Positions 1 to 6,202 of a stretch of DNA of 12,463 bases are shown in pieces. The stretch's first letter is position 1, and each line of letters starts with the position of its first letter. A program made the position numbers and the translations under genes. The notes under the pieces were generated by a model that was given only the letters and a program-made list of their open reading frames with translations, was not told where the DNA came from and did not search any database. Source of the stretch: CAZRVH01 sp964624905 (GTDB lineage Bacteria; Patescibacteriota; Gracilibacteria; Peribacterales; Peribacteraceae); contig CAZUYK010000021.1 in NCBI GenBank assembly GCA_964624905.1, positions 1 to 12,463 on the forward strand, given 5' to 3'.

Positions 1-117
1 TTGCAATATTTTAAAAATGTTTTATTGATATACAATTACCAAGCAAACCAGACATGCGTTCTGGACATGAATTCATGTCTTATTGCCAAATATACTCGCT
101 TCACAATGGGATAGGCC
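1..117. other. AT-rich intergenic stretch downstream of map
   Basis: This stretch is far more AT-rich than the neighbouring coding DNA and I see no gene in it. On the minus strand, the coding strand of map, it contains a perfect 16-bp palindrome (64-79) and a short hairpin (48-64, CCAGA/TCTGG) followed by a T-rich run. It may hold the 3' end signal of map and a promoter for whatever follows (infA is usual in this operon), but no convincing -35/-10 pair could be picked. Confidence 0.5.
64..79. repeat. Perfect 16-bp palindrome downstream of map
   Basis: GACATGAATTCATGTC is fully self-complementary and lies 39 nt past the map stop codon. On the minus strand it is followed directly by a second small hairpin (CCAGA, 7-nt loop, TCTGG, 64-48) and then TTTGCTT. 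The pair may act as a weak terminator or RNA-stabilising 3' structure. A protein-binding dyad is the alternative. Confidence 0.4.
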
Positions 118-864
118 TTATGCCAAGACTTCGCACCCATCCGGGGTTACCAGGACCGTATGTTCGAAGTGCGCGGCCAAGGATCCGTCGGCGATATTCA
201 GCGTCCATCCGTCCCCTCCGTCGCGTACTTCCCCGCTGCCGAGCGATACGATGGGTTCGATGGCGATGACGGTCCATGCGGGGAGCACCGCACCCGTATG
301 GGCCTTGCCGATGTTCGGGATGTCGGGGAACTGGTGGAGCGTGCGGCCGAGGCCGTGTCCCGTGAGGGAGCGAACCGGCGTGCATCCACCTGCTTCCACC
401 GTTTTCTGAATCGTTGCGGAAATGTCCCCCACCCTGGCGCCCTCCTTGATGATGGCGACCGCATCCTCCAACGCCTGCTTCGTGACGGTGAGCAGACGCT
501 GCGCATCCTTGGATACCTGTCCGACAGGCACCGTGATGCAGGCATCCGTGTAGAGTTCATCGACGACCACACCGCAATCCAGGGACACGACGTCCCCTTC
601 TTCCAAGACGCGCATGCTCGGGATGCCGTGCACGCACTCGTCGTTCACCGACGTGCAGAGCGTGGCCGGGAAATTGTGGTACCCCTTGAACGCCGGCTCC
701 CCTCCGTGGTGGCGGATGAAGTCCTCCGCGAGTTTGTCCAGCTCCACCGTGGTGATACCCGGCTTCACTTCCTTCGCAAGCATCTCGAGGCAGGCCTTCA
801 GGATGGAGCCCGCGCGGCGAACGCTCGCGATTTCTTCCGGCCGGAAAATCTGACATTGGGACAT
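118..864 (-). CDS. map: Type I methionine aminopeptidase
   Basis: Removes the initiator methionine from nascent proteins in the cytosol with a two-metal active site. The 248-residue product is the usual length for the short bacterial form. All expected residues are present, nearly at E. coli numbering: His79 (CVHGIP), metal ligands Asp96, Asp107, His170 (TGHGLGR), Glu203 (IEPI) and Glu234 (HFEHT), and substrate-contacting His177. I chose the ATG at 864 because MSQCQIFRPEE fits the family; an in-frame TTG at 915 would add 17 unrelated residues. The position next to secY-adk is the classical operon end, but here an extra gene and a terminator lie upstream, so map probably has its own promoter (see 871-876). 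There is no Shine-Dalgarno sequence. Confidence 0.97.
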   Translation of the reverse strand: MSQCQIFRPEEIASVRRAGSILKACLEMLAKEVKPGITTVELDKLAEDFIRHHGGEPAFKGYHNFPATLCTSVNDECVHGIPSMRVLEEGDVVSLDCGVVVDELYTDACITVPVGQVSKDAQRLLTVTKQALEDAVAIIKEGARVGDISATIQKTVEAGGCTPVRSLTGHGLGRTLHQFPDIPNIGKAHTGAVLPAWTVIAIEPIVSLGSGEVRDGGDGWTLNIADGSLAAHFEHTVLVTPDGCEVLA

Positions 865-870
865 ACGGGC

Positions 871-876
871 ATTGTA
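871..876 (-). promoter_or_regulatory. -10 box of a probable leaderless map promoter
   Basis: On the minus strand TACAAT (5 of 6 to consensus) lies 6 nt before the map ATG, so transcription would begin at or within a base or two of the start codon. No good -35 is found at 16-18 nt. The upstream dyads at 880-913 occupy that space and may bind an activator or repressor. The call is supported by the terminator just upstream and by the absence of a Shine-Dalgarno sequence. Confidence 0.5.
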
Positions 877-879
877 AAG

Positions 880-913
880 CAAAACGGACCCGTTTTGGAG
901 GCCAAATTTTGGC
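880..913. promoter_or_regulatory. Two adjacent operator-like palindromes upstream of map
   Basis: Bases 880-897 form an inverted repeat (CAAAACGG, 2-nt centre, CCGTTTTG, 8 perfect pairs). Bases 901-913 form a second one (GCCAAA, T, TTTGGC). Both share a TTTTGG/CCAAAA core. They lie between the terminator at 931-961 and the -10 box at 871-876, where a regulator of map would bind. If transcription instead begins further upstream, they would fold as leader hairpins. Confidence 0.45.
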
Positions 914-930
914 AAGATTGGCTTATTTGA

Positions 931-961
931 AAGAAAAAACCCAGGCGGCGAACCGCCTGGG
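931..961 (-). terminator. Rho-independent terminator of the 992-1609 gene
   Basis: On the minus strand a perfect 9-bp GC-rich stem (CCCAGGCGG / CCGCCTGGG) with a TTCG loop (940-961) is followed directly by TTTTTTCTT (939-931). It starts 30 nt after the stop codon of the unknown gene and ends 66 nt before the map start. It should stop most read-through from the upstream gene into map. This is the clearest terminator in the window. Confidence 0.92.
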
Positions 962-991
962 CCTCTATGGGACAGACTCGATTTTCTGTCC

Positions 992-1609
992 TTACATGTT
1001 CGGAACTTGGCGCCAAGCCTTTCGGAACATCCCTTCCTGGGTGAACCGATATACTTTCCCGTAGTAATCCTTCATATACAGGCATTCGGACGATTCCCAT
1101 TCCAAGAATTCCCTTCCGTTGGTACTGACGCTGCACAGATACGGTTGGCGAACGCGTTCCTGTACCCAGGCACAAAGATGGAATTTCCATATTTCCACCT
1201 TTCCATCGGAATCCATCGCGGCGAATCTCAGTTTGGGGTTATTCCGCAGCGTTACGCATTTCCACGAACGCCATCCCCGATAGTGCTGAAGCTGCGGCTC
1301 GATCGTTGGACCTTGGTATTCAGAGGCAAAGAGTCTGCCCATGACCGAGGCAAAACTTCTGGGTTCGAAATCGAGACACATCTGTCTTTCACCCAGTATT
1401 TTAGGAATAGACCCTACATGTAGGTACCCGTGCTGGTCCGCAGCGATGAAACGGGCTCCATCTTCTGATATAGCCGAACATTCGATCTGAGCGGAGTGAA
1501 TGGCATTATACATTCCCCCATTCACCGGCAGACAGATGGATGAAAGGACCGTGTCCGGACGTTGACCCATCTCGCGCACAGCCACAGCCTCTTCTTTCTG
1601 AAGTGTCAT
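992..1609 (-). CDS. Hypothetical protein inserted between adk and map, possibly propeller-like
   Basis: I do not recognise this 205-residue protein. It has no signal peptide or membrane segment, so it is probably cytosolic. It carries seven cysteines (26, 44, 78, 118, 146, 159, 176) and many tryptophans and aromatics. Three D-x-x-G-x-[LV] turns flanked by predicted strands (around 58-67, 133-143 and 181-190) recall beta-propeller blades, but this is weak. The ATG at 1609 is chosen because AGGAG lies 8 nt upstream; a TTG at 1612 is less likely. This is the only gene here with a clear Shine-Dalgarno sequence. Its GC is near 50%, visibly below flanking adk and map. Together with its own terminator, this suggests a self-contained insertion into the operon. 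Confidence 0.8.
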   Translation of the reverse strand: MTLQKEEAVAVREMGQRPDTVLSSICLPVNGGMYNAIHSAQIECSAISEDGARFIAADQHGYLHVGSIPKILGERQMCLDFEPRSFASVMGRLFASEYQGPTIEPQLQHYRGWRSWKCVTLRNNPKLRFAAMDSDGKVEIWKFHLCAWVQERVRQPYLCSVSTNGREFLEWESSECLYMKDYYGKVYRFTQEGMFRKAWRQVPNM

Positions 1610-1612
1610 CAA

Positions 1613-1620
1613 AAATCTCC
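1613..1620 (-). promoter_or_regulatory. Shine-Dalgarno site of the 992-1609 gene
   Basis: On the minus strand CAGGAGAT precedes the ATG at 1609, with 7 nt between GGAG and the start codon. It fixes the start and is the only canonical AGGAG site seen before a start codon in the window. Confidence 0.75.
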
Positions 1621-1660
1621 TGTATGTGATTGGCCAAAACGGAATAGCAAAAGAACAATC

Positions 1661-1676
1661 CCAATCGAACGATTGG
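1661..1676 (-). terminator. Possible weak terminator after adk
   Basis: A perfect inverted repeat (CCAATCG, 2-nt centre, CGATTGG) begins 30 nt after the adk stop codon. On the minus strand it is followed by GATTGTTCTTTT, a discontinuous T-rich tail. It could end the secY-adk transcript before the inserted gene. The stem is short and the tail imperfect, so an operator for that gene is an alternative. Confidence 0.35.
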
Positions 1677-1705
1677 AGATCATCGTACTCCCGCTCGGCC
1701 GCCTT

Positions 1706-2260
1706 TCACAGCGCCAACGCCTTCTTGATGTTCGCGTACACCTCCTCGATGGGGGCATCGCCGTCGATATCCACCATCGCTCCGCGCTCGCGGTACCACT
1801 GGATCACGGGCATCGTCGTCTCGCGGAAGATCTGGAGGCGGCGGCGGATGGAGCCCTCCGTCGCGTCGTCGATGCGCCCCGATGCGCGCTTCATGATGCG
1901 GTCGAATGCGGCATCCTCGCTGAGCACGATATGCACCCCCATGAGCGTGCGTCCGGAATCCTCCACGATCTTGTTGAAATGTTCGAGCTGTTCCATGCTG
2001 CGCGGGATGCCATCGAAAATCACCTTTCGCGACGAGTGCTCCTTCAGCCAATCGGCGGTGACCTGCATCACCACTTCCACGGGGACCAAGTCGCCGGCAT
2101 CCGTGTGCTTCTTCACCATCCGTCCCGTTTCCGTGTCCTGCGCCGCGACCCTGCGCATCTGGGATCCGGCACCGAAAATATCGTAATCGAATTCTGCGGC
2201 GAGAATCTTCGCGTGCGTGCCTTTGCCACAGCCCTGGATACCGAACAGAGAGAGATCCAT
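1706..2260 (-). CDS. adk: Adenylate kinase, short-LID form with divergent motifs
   Basis: Converts ATP and AMP to two ADP in the cytosol. The 184-residue product has a P-loop at 7-15 (GIQGCGKGT, Lys13), the AMP-site DGIPR at 83-87 (usual DGFPR), a short LID without zinc cysteines near 125-131 (RASGRID), and the helix arginines at 139-141. It is shorter than the 214-residue E. coli enzyme, as expected for the short-LID class. Unusual points: the P-loop has Ile-Gln in place of Pro-Pro, and the TGDxLR segment that grips AMP reads AGSQMRR. Its place after secY supports the adenylate kinase call; another NMP kinase of the same fold is possible. The gene is 244 nt from secY and has no Shine-Dalgarno sequence, only a C/T-rich tract before the ATG. 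Confidence 0.87.
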   Translation of the reverse strand: MDLSLFGIQGCGKGTHAKILAAEFDYDIFGAGSQMRRVAAQDTETGRMVKKHTDAGDLVPVEVVMQVTADWLKEHSSRKVIFDGIPRSMEQLEHFNKIVEDSGRTLMGVHIVLSEDAAFDRIMKRASGRIDDATEGSIRRRLQIFRETTMPVIQWYRERGAMVDIDGDAPIEEVYANIKKALAL

Positions 2261-2504
2261 GAATGGAAGGGAGACGCGAGACTAATGGTCGCGGCTATCT
2301 GCGTCCAGCACAATCTGCTTCACATTCGGTAAAGGTGAAATGCCCGCGAATCCAATATGTTGTGTGACACATCATCGATCAGCCTCCATTAGTACACAAT
2401 AAAACAAACCGTGCTGAACAAGCGCTCTGCGCGAAGTGGAGGCACTCCTTGCCGGAAAGATAGTCCATGAAAGAAAGCCCGGAGGGTTGTCTTTCATGAC
2501 GTCC
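2261..2504. other. Unusually long secY-adk intergenic region
   Basis: Classical spc operons run secY-adk with almost no gap; here 244 nt intervene. I find no open reading frame worth calling and no tRNA. It contains the hairpin at 2466-2498 just after secY and a small palindrome (TGTGTCACACA) in its middle. It is more AT-rich than the genes and probably holds an adk promoter, but no -35/-10 pair stands out. Confidence 0.5.
2466..2498 (-). terminator. Hairpin directly downstream of secY
   Basis: Bases CATGAAAGA (2466-2474) and TCTTTCATG (2490-2498) form a perfect 9-bp stem that begins 6 nt past the secY stop codon. Inside it, CCC and GGG can pair to give a long, mostly closed stem. On the minus strand no uninterrupted T-run follows the stem. 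The inner CCC-GGG hairpin is followed by TTTCTTTC, which could serve as a tail. It may be a weak terminator, an attenuator or an RNA-processing site. Confidence 0.4.
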
Positions 2505-3788
2505 TCAGACCAGCTTCTCGTAATCATGCGCAAGCATCTGCGCGTTGATCTGGCGGATGAGTTCCATCACGACTCCGACCACGATGATGAGGCTGGAACC
2601 CGAGATGAGCAGGCTGGAGCTGCCGAGCGTCGTGAATTTCGTGAAGACAAGCGGGATGATGGCGATGAGTCCGAGGAAGAGTCCGCCCCACAGGTTCAGG
2701 CGGTTGCTGATCTTCTGGAGCATGCTCGCGGTGGCGGCACCCGGGCGCGTTCCGGGGATGAATCCCCCCCTCTTCTGAATGCTCTCCGCGAGGTCCGCCG
2801 GCTTGAAGGTGACGGACACGTAGAAGTACGTGAAGATGATGACAAGGACGAAGTAGGCGACGATGTAGGCCCATCCCGGGTTATTGGCGTTCAGGTGGGT
2901 CGTGATGAACGTCGCGACACCGGCGAAGCGCGGCGAATTCTGGAGGAACTGGGCGGCGATGGCCGGCAGCGTGATGAGCGAGACGGCGAAGATGATCGGG
3001 ATCATGCCCGCCTGGTTGAGGCGGATCGGGAGGTTTCCGGCCACTCCGCGTCCGGCGCCCTGGTTGGCGTACGTCAGCGGAACGAGGCGGTGCGCGTCGG
3101 TGAAGAGCACGACCGCGATGAGCATGGCGATGGCCAGGACTCCGAAGAATACGGCCTGGCCCCCTACGCCGGTTCCACCGATGAAGAGAGCTCCGATATT
3201 CGTGGGGATGCTGGCAACGATGCCCGCGAAGATGATCATGGAAATGCCGTTACCGATTCCCTTCTCCGAAATCATCTCTCCCAACCACATGATGAAGAGC
3301 GAACCGGCAGTCACGAAGAGCATCGGGAGAAGCACGTTGGGGAACGTGAGATCCACGAGGCCCGTTCCCGTGCCCGGCTGGGCGATCAGGAGCAGGAATC
3401 CGTAACTCTGAAGGAATGCGAGGGGGAGAGACAACCAGCGCGTGTAGCGGTTCAACGCCTGCTGTCCCTGGATACCTTCTTTGCTGAGGGCCTCAAGCTT
3501 CGGGAAGATGACGGTGCAGAGCTGGATGACGATGGATGCGTTGATGTACGGGGACAAACCAAGCAGGGCGATCGAGAAATTATCGACGGCTCCTCCCGTG
3601 AGGGATGCGAACACGCCGAGAATTCCGCCGGCACCGCGGGAAGCCAAGAACTGCTGGAGAATCAGGGGATCCGTGCCCGGGATGGGGGTGTGGGCCGTAA
3701 TGCGGTATACGACCAGGAGTCCGACCGTGATCAAAATGCGTCGGCGGAGATCCTTCGTATGCCAGATCTGTCGCAAGTACGAGAACAT
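2505..3788 (-). CDS. secY: Protein translocase channel subunit SecY
   Basis: Forms the membrane pore through which SecA-driven or ribosome-bound proteins pass. The 427-residue protein shows ten hydrophobic segments and the family motifs: YINASIVIQL (81-90, TM2), KGIGNGISM (176-184), LNQAGMIP (257-264), KPADLAESIQKRGG with FIPGTRPG (329-350), and SGSSLIIVVGV near 396-406 (TM10). The cytoplasmic loop around 230-252, which meets SecA and ribosomes, differs from E. coli and is Gly-rich. The length is close to the usual 430-440. It starts 11 nt after rplO and is probably cotranscribed with it. No Shine-Dalgarno sequence is present; AACCCCCAC lies before the ATG. The fully open antisense frame across this gene is a compositional shadow. 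Confidence 0.98.
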   Translation of the reverse strand: MFSYLRQIWHTKDLRRRILITVGLLVVYRITAHTPIPGTDPLILQQFLASRGAGGILGVFASLTGGAVDNFSIALLGLSPYINASIVIQLCTVIFPKLEALSKEGIQGQQALNRYTRWLSLPLAFLQSYGFLLLIAQPGTGTGLVDLTFPNVLLPMLFVTAGSLFIMWLGEMISEKGIGNGISMIIFAGIVASIPTNIGALFIGGTGVGGQAVFFGVLAIAMLIAVVLFTDAHRLVPLTYANQGAGRGVAGNLPIRLNQAGMIPIIFAVSLITLPAIAAQFLQNSPRFAGVATFITTHLNANNPGWAYIVAYFVLVIIFTYFYVSVTFKPADLAESIQKRGGFIPGTRPGAATASMLQKISNRLNLWGGLFLGLIAIIPLVFTKFTTLGSSSLLISGSSLIIVVGVVMELIRQINAQMLAHDYEKLV

Positions 3789-3799
3789 GTCTGTGGGGG

Positions 3800-4243
3800 T
3801 TAGTCGCGGAGAATGGTGAGCGTTCCGCCCGCCTTTTCAAGCATCTGCTTGGCCTTCTTCGAAGCGGCATGCGCTTCGAGAACGAACTTCTTGGTAATCT
3901 CGCCGTCTGCGAGGATCTTCACGAGTTTTCCCTTGCGGATCAGGCGCTTCTGGCGCAGATCTTCGATCGTATACGTTCCGGCCGGAAGGACTTCTTCCAA
4001 TGACCAAAGGTTCACGACTTCGTATTCCTTGTGGCGAGGCGCCGAGAAACCGCCGAGTTTCGGCTGGCGGCGGAGCAGCGGAACCTGTCCTCCTTCGAAG
4101 CCGTGCTTGCGGCCCTTACCCGTGCGGGAGTGTTGTCCTTTGGTTCCGCGTCCTGCGGTCGTACCGCCTGCGCCGCTGTTACCGCGGGCAATGCGCTTTC
4201 TGGAAGGACGGGAGCCGGAGGCCGGGCGAAGGTTATGAAGCAT
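3800..4243 (-). CDS. rplO: 50S ribosomal protein uL15
   Basis: A late-assembling large-subunit protein that binds 23S rRNA. The 147-residue product has the typical Gly/Arg-rich N-terminal extension (MLHNLRPASGSRPSRKR, then GTKGQHSRTGKG near residues 36-47), the GFEGGQVPLLRRQPKLGGF block, and the globular C-terminal half ending at TLTILRD. I chose the ATG at 4243 because MLHNLRP matches the family start; an upstream ATG at 4288 would add 15 unrelated residues. It should directly follow rpsE (or rpmD), but 6.3 kb of unrelated plus-strand DNA separates it from rpsE, so it needs its own promoter (4268-4296). ACACCCCTTTCCC precedes the start instead of a Shine-Dalgarno sequence. Confidence 0.97.
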   Translation of the reverse strand: MLHNLRPASGSRPSRKRIARGNSGAGGTTAGRGTKGQHSRTGKGRKHGFEGGQVPLLRRQPKLGGFSAPRHKEYEVVNLWSLEEVLPAGTYTIEDLRQKRLIRKGKLVKILADGEITKKFVLEAHAASKKAKQMLEKAGGTLTILRD

Positions 4244-4267
4244 GGGAAAGGGGTGTTCGAGGGCGCC

Positions 4268-4296
4268 ATAGTAAACGGTGATTCCCACCCCGTAAA
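4268..4296 (-). promoter_or_regulatory. Candidate promoter for rplO-secY
   Basis: On the minus strand TTTACG (4296-4291, -35, 4 of 6) is separated by 17 nt from TACTAT (4273-4268, -10, 4 of 6). This would give a leader of about 18 nt before rplO. The match is modest, but a promoter is needed here because the gene to the left is divergent. The -35 lies inside one arm of the inverted repeat 4282-4330. Confidence 0.45.
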
Positions 4297-4330
4297 GGGC
4301 AAATTGCTGGTGTTTTTACGGGAATGGGAA
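4282..4330. repeat. Two-part inverted repeat in the rplO/CAP divergent region
   Basis: TTCCCA (4282-4287) pairs with TGGGAA (4325-4330), and CCCGTAAA (4289-4296) pairs with TTTACGGG (4315-4322). That gives 14 perfect pairs broken only by a 1/2-nt internal loop, around an 18-nt centre. It covers the proposed -35 of rplO, so it may be an operator for the divergent pair. It would be a leader hairpin if rplO is transcribed from further upstream. Confidence 0.5.
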
Positions 4331-4401
4331 AGACCTTGACCAATGCTTTAATACAGTATGAGGTATTCACCTGGAGCCTGGCCTAAAATGGCGTAAAAAG
4401 G

Positions 4402-4407
4402 TATAAT
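4402..4407 (+). promoter_or_regulatory. -10 box for the inserted three-gene operon
   Basis: A perfect TATAAT lies 44 nt upstream of the first gene's ATG. The -35 at a 17-nt spacer is weak (TGGCCT, 3 of 6). A TTGACC at 4336-4341 is too far upstream to pair with it. The region between is A-rich. Expected leader length is about 38 nt, and the leader is strongly C/T-rich with no Shine-Dalgarno sequence. Confidence 0.5.
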
Positions 4408-4451
4408 AGATAGAAAAATTCACATCCAGTCCCCTCTCCGTTTCCCACTCA

Positions 4452-5567
4452 ATGACCCGTATCCGTCTCGCCCTCATAGGCTTGATGATCGTCGCGCTCG
4501 GCGCCGGGCGTTCGTTGGCCGTGAGTGCGGACATCGAAGCGACGAACTACGTGACGCGCGCGGAACTGGCATCCGTCTTGCTGTCGGCGCGCAGCACGAC
4601 GCTGCCGTCGATCGAAAACAAAGGACAATTCGGGGACATCCCGAAAGGAAGCTGGTACGAAGGGGCCATGCTTGCGGCGGCCCAATTCGGCATCCTATCG
4701 CCCGATGAGCACGGAAACCTGCGCCCGATGGGTTCGGTGTCGCGCGCCGAATTCCTGAAAATGCTCTCCTTCACGTTCGGCATCGCGAAGGAATATCCAT
4801 ACCTGTACACAGACGTACCGGATGACGCGTGGTACAGAAAATACGCGGGCATCGCGCAGAAGTACCGCTTGTTCGACCTCAAGAACCCGCACTCCCTCCA
4901 GCCAACACTCCTTATGCTGGAAACGGAAGCGGCATTCGCCATGGAGCGCTTCATCTCCGCATTGGTACCGCAGGGAGTCGCCGGAGGCCAGATGGAGAAA
5001 CAGCTGGCAAAGGAGGAATCGAAAGGCGGACTGACGATTTATTCCGTGATTTCCACGCGCAAGACGAATGCGATCCTCGACACGACTCCCCCGCCCGGAT
5101 CCGCGCACGCGGCCCCGGCAGCGGAGGAAGTGCCGTCGGTCCTTCTCACGCTTCCGGAAATCCGCACGCAGATCATCGATCGCGTGAATGACATCCGCAG
5201 GAAGGAGGGGATCAAACCGCTCACGTACAACGTGTACCTGGAGGGCTCCGCCCAGCAGTACGCCATCGACATGGCGGAACAAGGATTCTTCGGGCACGTG
5301 AGCCCGGACGGCCAGACGTTGAAGGACCGCGTCGGGGCGACGGGCTACTACGACCGCTCTTTCTCCCGCGATTGCGGATGCATCAAGGGATACACGTTCG
5401 GCGAGAATATCGCGCGCGGACAGAAGACGGCGGAGGAAGTGGTGACGGCGTGGATGAAATCCCCTTCCCACAAGGAAGCGATTCTCAATCCCGATTACTC
5501 GGACATCGGCATCGGAGTGTTCGGAGGCCTGTGGGTCCAGCACTTCGGCGGCGTCCTTTTACCCTAA
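4452..5567 (+). CDS. Secreted SLH-repeat protein with C-terminal CAP/SCP domain
   Basis: The 371-residue protein begins with a signal peptide (Arg3, Arg5, hydrophobic 6-18; likely cleavage after AVSA, residue 26). SLH-like repeats follow: a partial one at 33-45 (YVTRAEL), one at about 60-107 (FGDIP, W68, GILSP, VSRAEFLKML) and a weaker one at about 119-168 (YTDVPDDAWY). A linker (about 170-232) with a Pro/Ala stretch leads to a CAP/SCP domain at 235-366. That domain holds His282 (GHVSPDG), Glu318 (GENIA), His340 (SPSHKEAIL) and His364 (WVQHFGG), the usual cavity residues. SLH repeats normally anchor proteins to the cell wall. CAP domains occur in many secreted bacterial proteins and their substrate is usually unknown. 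It is first in a tight plus-strand operon, 8 nt before the next gene. Confidence 0.93.
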   Translation: MTRIRLALIGLMIVALGAGRSLAVSADIEATNYVTRAELASVLLSARSTTLPSIENKGQFGDIPKGSWYEGAMLAAAQFGILSPDEHGNLRPMGSVSRAEFLKMLSFTFGIAKEYPYLYTDVPDDAWYRKYAGIAQKYRLFDLKNPHSLQPTLLMLETEAAFAMERFISALVPQGVAGGQMEKQLAKEESKGGLTIYSVISTRKTNAILDTTPPPGSAHAAPAAEEVPSVLLTLPEIRTQIIDRVNDIRRKEGIKPLTYNVYLEGSAQQYAIDMAEQGFFGHVSPDGQTLKDRVGATGYYDRSFSRDCGCIKGYTFGENIARGQKTAEEVVTAWMKSPSHKEAILNPDYSDIGIGVFGGLWVQHFGGVLLP

Positions 5568-5575
5568 ATTATCCT

Positions 5576-6199
5576 ATGGCAGAAAACGATCAGCAGCGGG
5601 ACGACAGCATGCAGCCCGAAAAGCGGCAGCCGGAGGAACTCAGCGAAGACGACAAGCGACGCAGCTTTTTGAAGATGATCAAACGAATGGCCAGGATGCT
5701 CAGGGACGACCGGGAGAAGATGATGAAGGTCATCAAGGAGGGAGACCCGACGGCCGACGGGCGGGAGTCCCCGACATGGGTGGAAGTGGATCCTGCCGAA
5801 TTCCCTTTTCAAAAAGGCAGTATCGTCGGACTGTCGAAAGTCGATCCGCAGACGAACACCGTCCTAGCCAAAATGTCGGACTGGGGAGAAATGGATGAGG
5901 ACGTGGCCCTGGGCGAATCCCTTTCGCTGAACGAAGGGGCGGGGGCAACGAGCCCCGTGACGCAGTGCCTCATGGACCAGTACGGCAACGCCTACGTGCG
6001 GACGAAAAATTCCGTGTACCGCGTGGATGCCGTGAAAAAAGAAGAGGAAGCCATCGAGATTCTCCCCGCGCTGCCGGACATCGACGTCGATTGGGCGGCA
6101 AGCGACAAACCGATACCGAGTATTTCCGACGTCGTCGCGAAGAACGCGAGCAGGCGCGAAGAGGAAAAAAACGGCGGGGGCGATGCCCCTTCGAATTAA
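5576..6199 (+). CDS. Hypothetical charged protein, middle gene of the inserted operon
   Basis: I do not recognise this 207-residue protein. Residues 1-60 are strongly charged and probably helical, with a Lys/Arg/Met-rich stretch (31-53). Residues 65-155 look strand-rich, with GSIVGLSKVD (81-90) and DQYGNAYVRT (134-143), the latter like a beta-propeller turn. The tail (185-207) is charged and Gly-rich. There is no signal peptide or membrane helix, so it is likely cytoplasmic. It starts 8 nt after the CAP gene and ends 3 nt before the 1390-aa gene, so the three are almost certainly cotranscribed. A chaperone, adaptor or regulator for its large neighbour is possible but only inferred. The ATG at 5576 is used because the open frame upstream overlaps the CAP gene. 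No Shine-Dalgarno sequence. Confidence 0.8.
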   Translation: MAENDQQRDDSMQPEKRQPEELSEDDKRRSFLKMIKRMARMLRDDREKMMKVIKEGDPTADGRESPTWVEVDPAEFPFQKGSIVGLSKVDPQTNTVLAKMSDWGEMDEDVALGESLSLNEGAGATSPVTQCLMDQYGNAYVRTKNSVYRVDAVKKEEEAIEILPALPDIDVDWAASDKPIPSISDVVAKNASRREEEKNGGGDAPSN

Positions 6200-6202
6200 T
6201 CC

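Noticed and set aside
160..930. Open 256-codon plus-strand frame over map
   Set aside because: Antisense shadow of map; no family features and no initiation signal.
1562..2332. Open 256-codon plus-strand frame over adk
   Set aside because: Antisense to adk, His/Arg-rich translation without any motif.
2436..3803. Open 455-codon frame on the plus strand across secY
   Set aside because: It is exactly antisense to a certain secY; its translation is Glu/Asp/Arg-rich low-complexity, as expected from GC-rich codons read in reverse, and it has no ribosome site.
4695..5543. Open 282-codon minus-strand frame over the CAP gene
   Set aside because: Antisense shadow; the plus-strand reading has a signal peptide and complete CAP motifs.
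5372..5575. Upstream extension of the 5576-6199 gene
   Set aside because: The extra 68 codons overlap the CAP-domain coding region in another frame and give a basic, featureless peptide; the ATG at 5576 fits the operon spacing.
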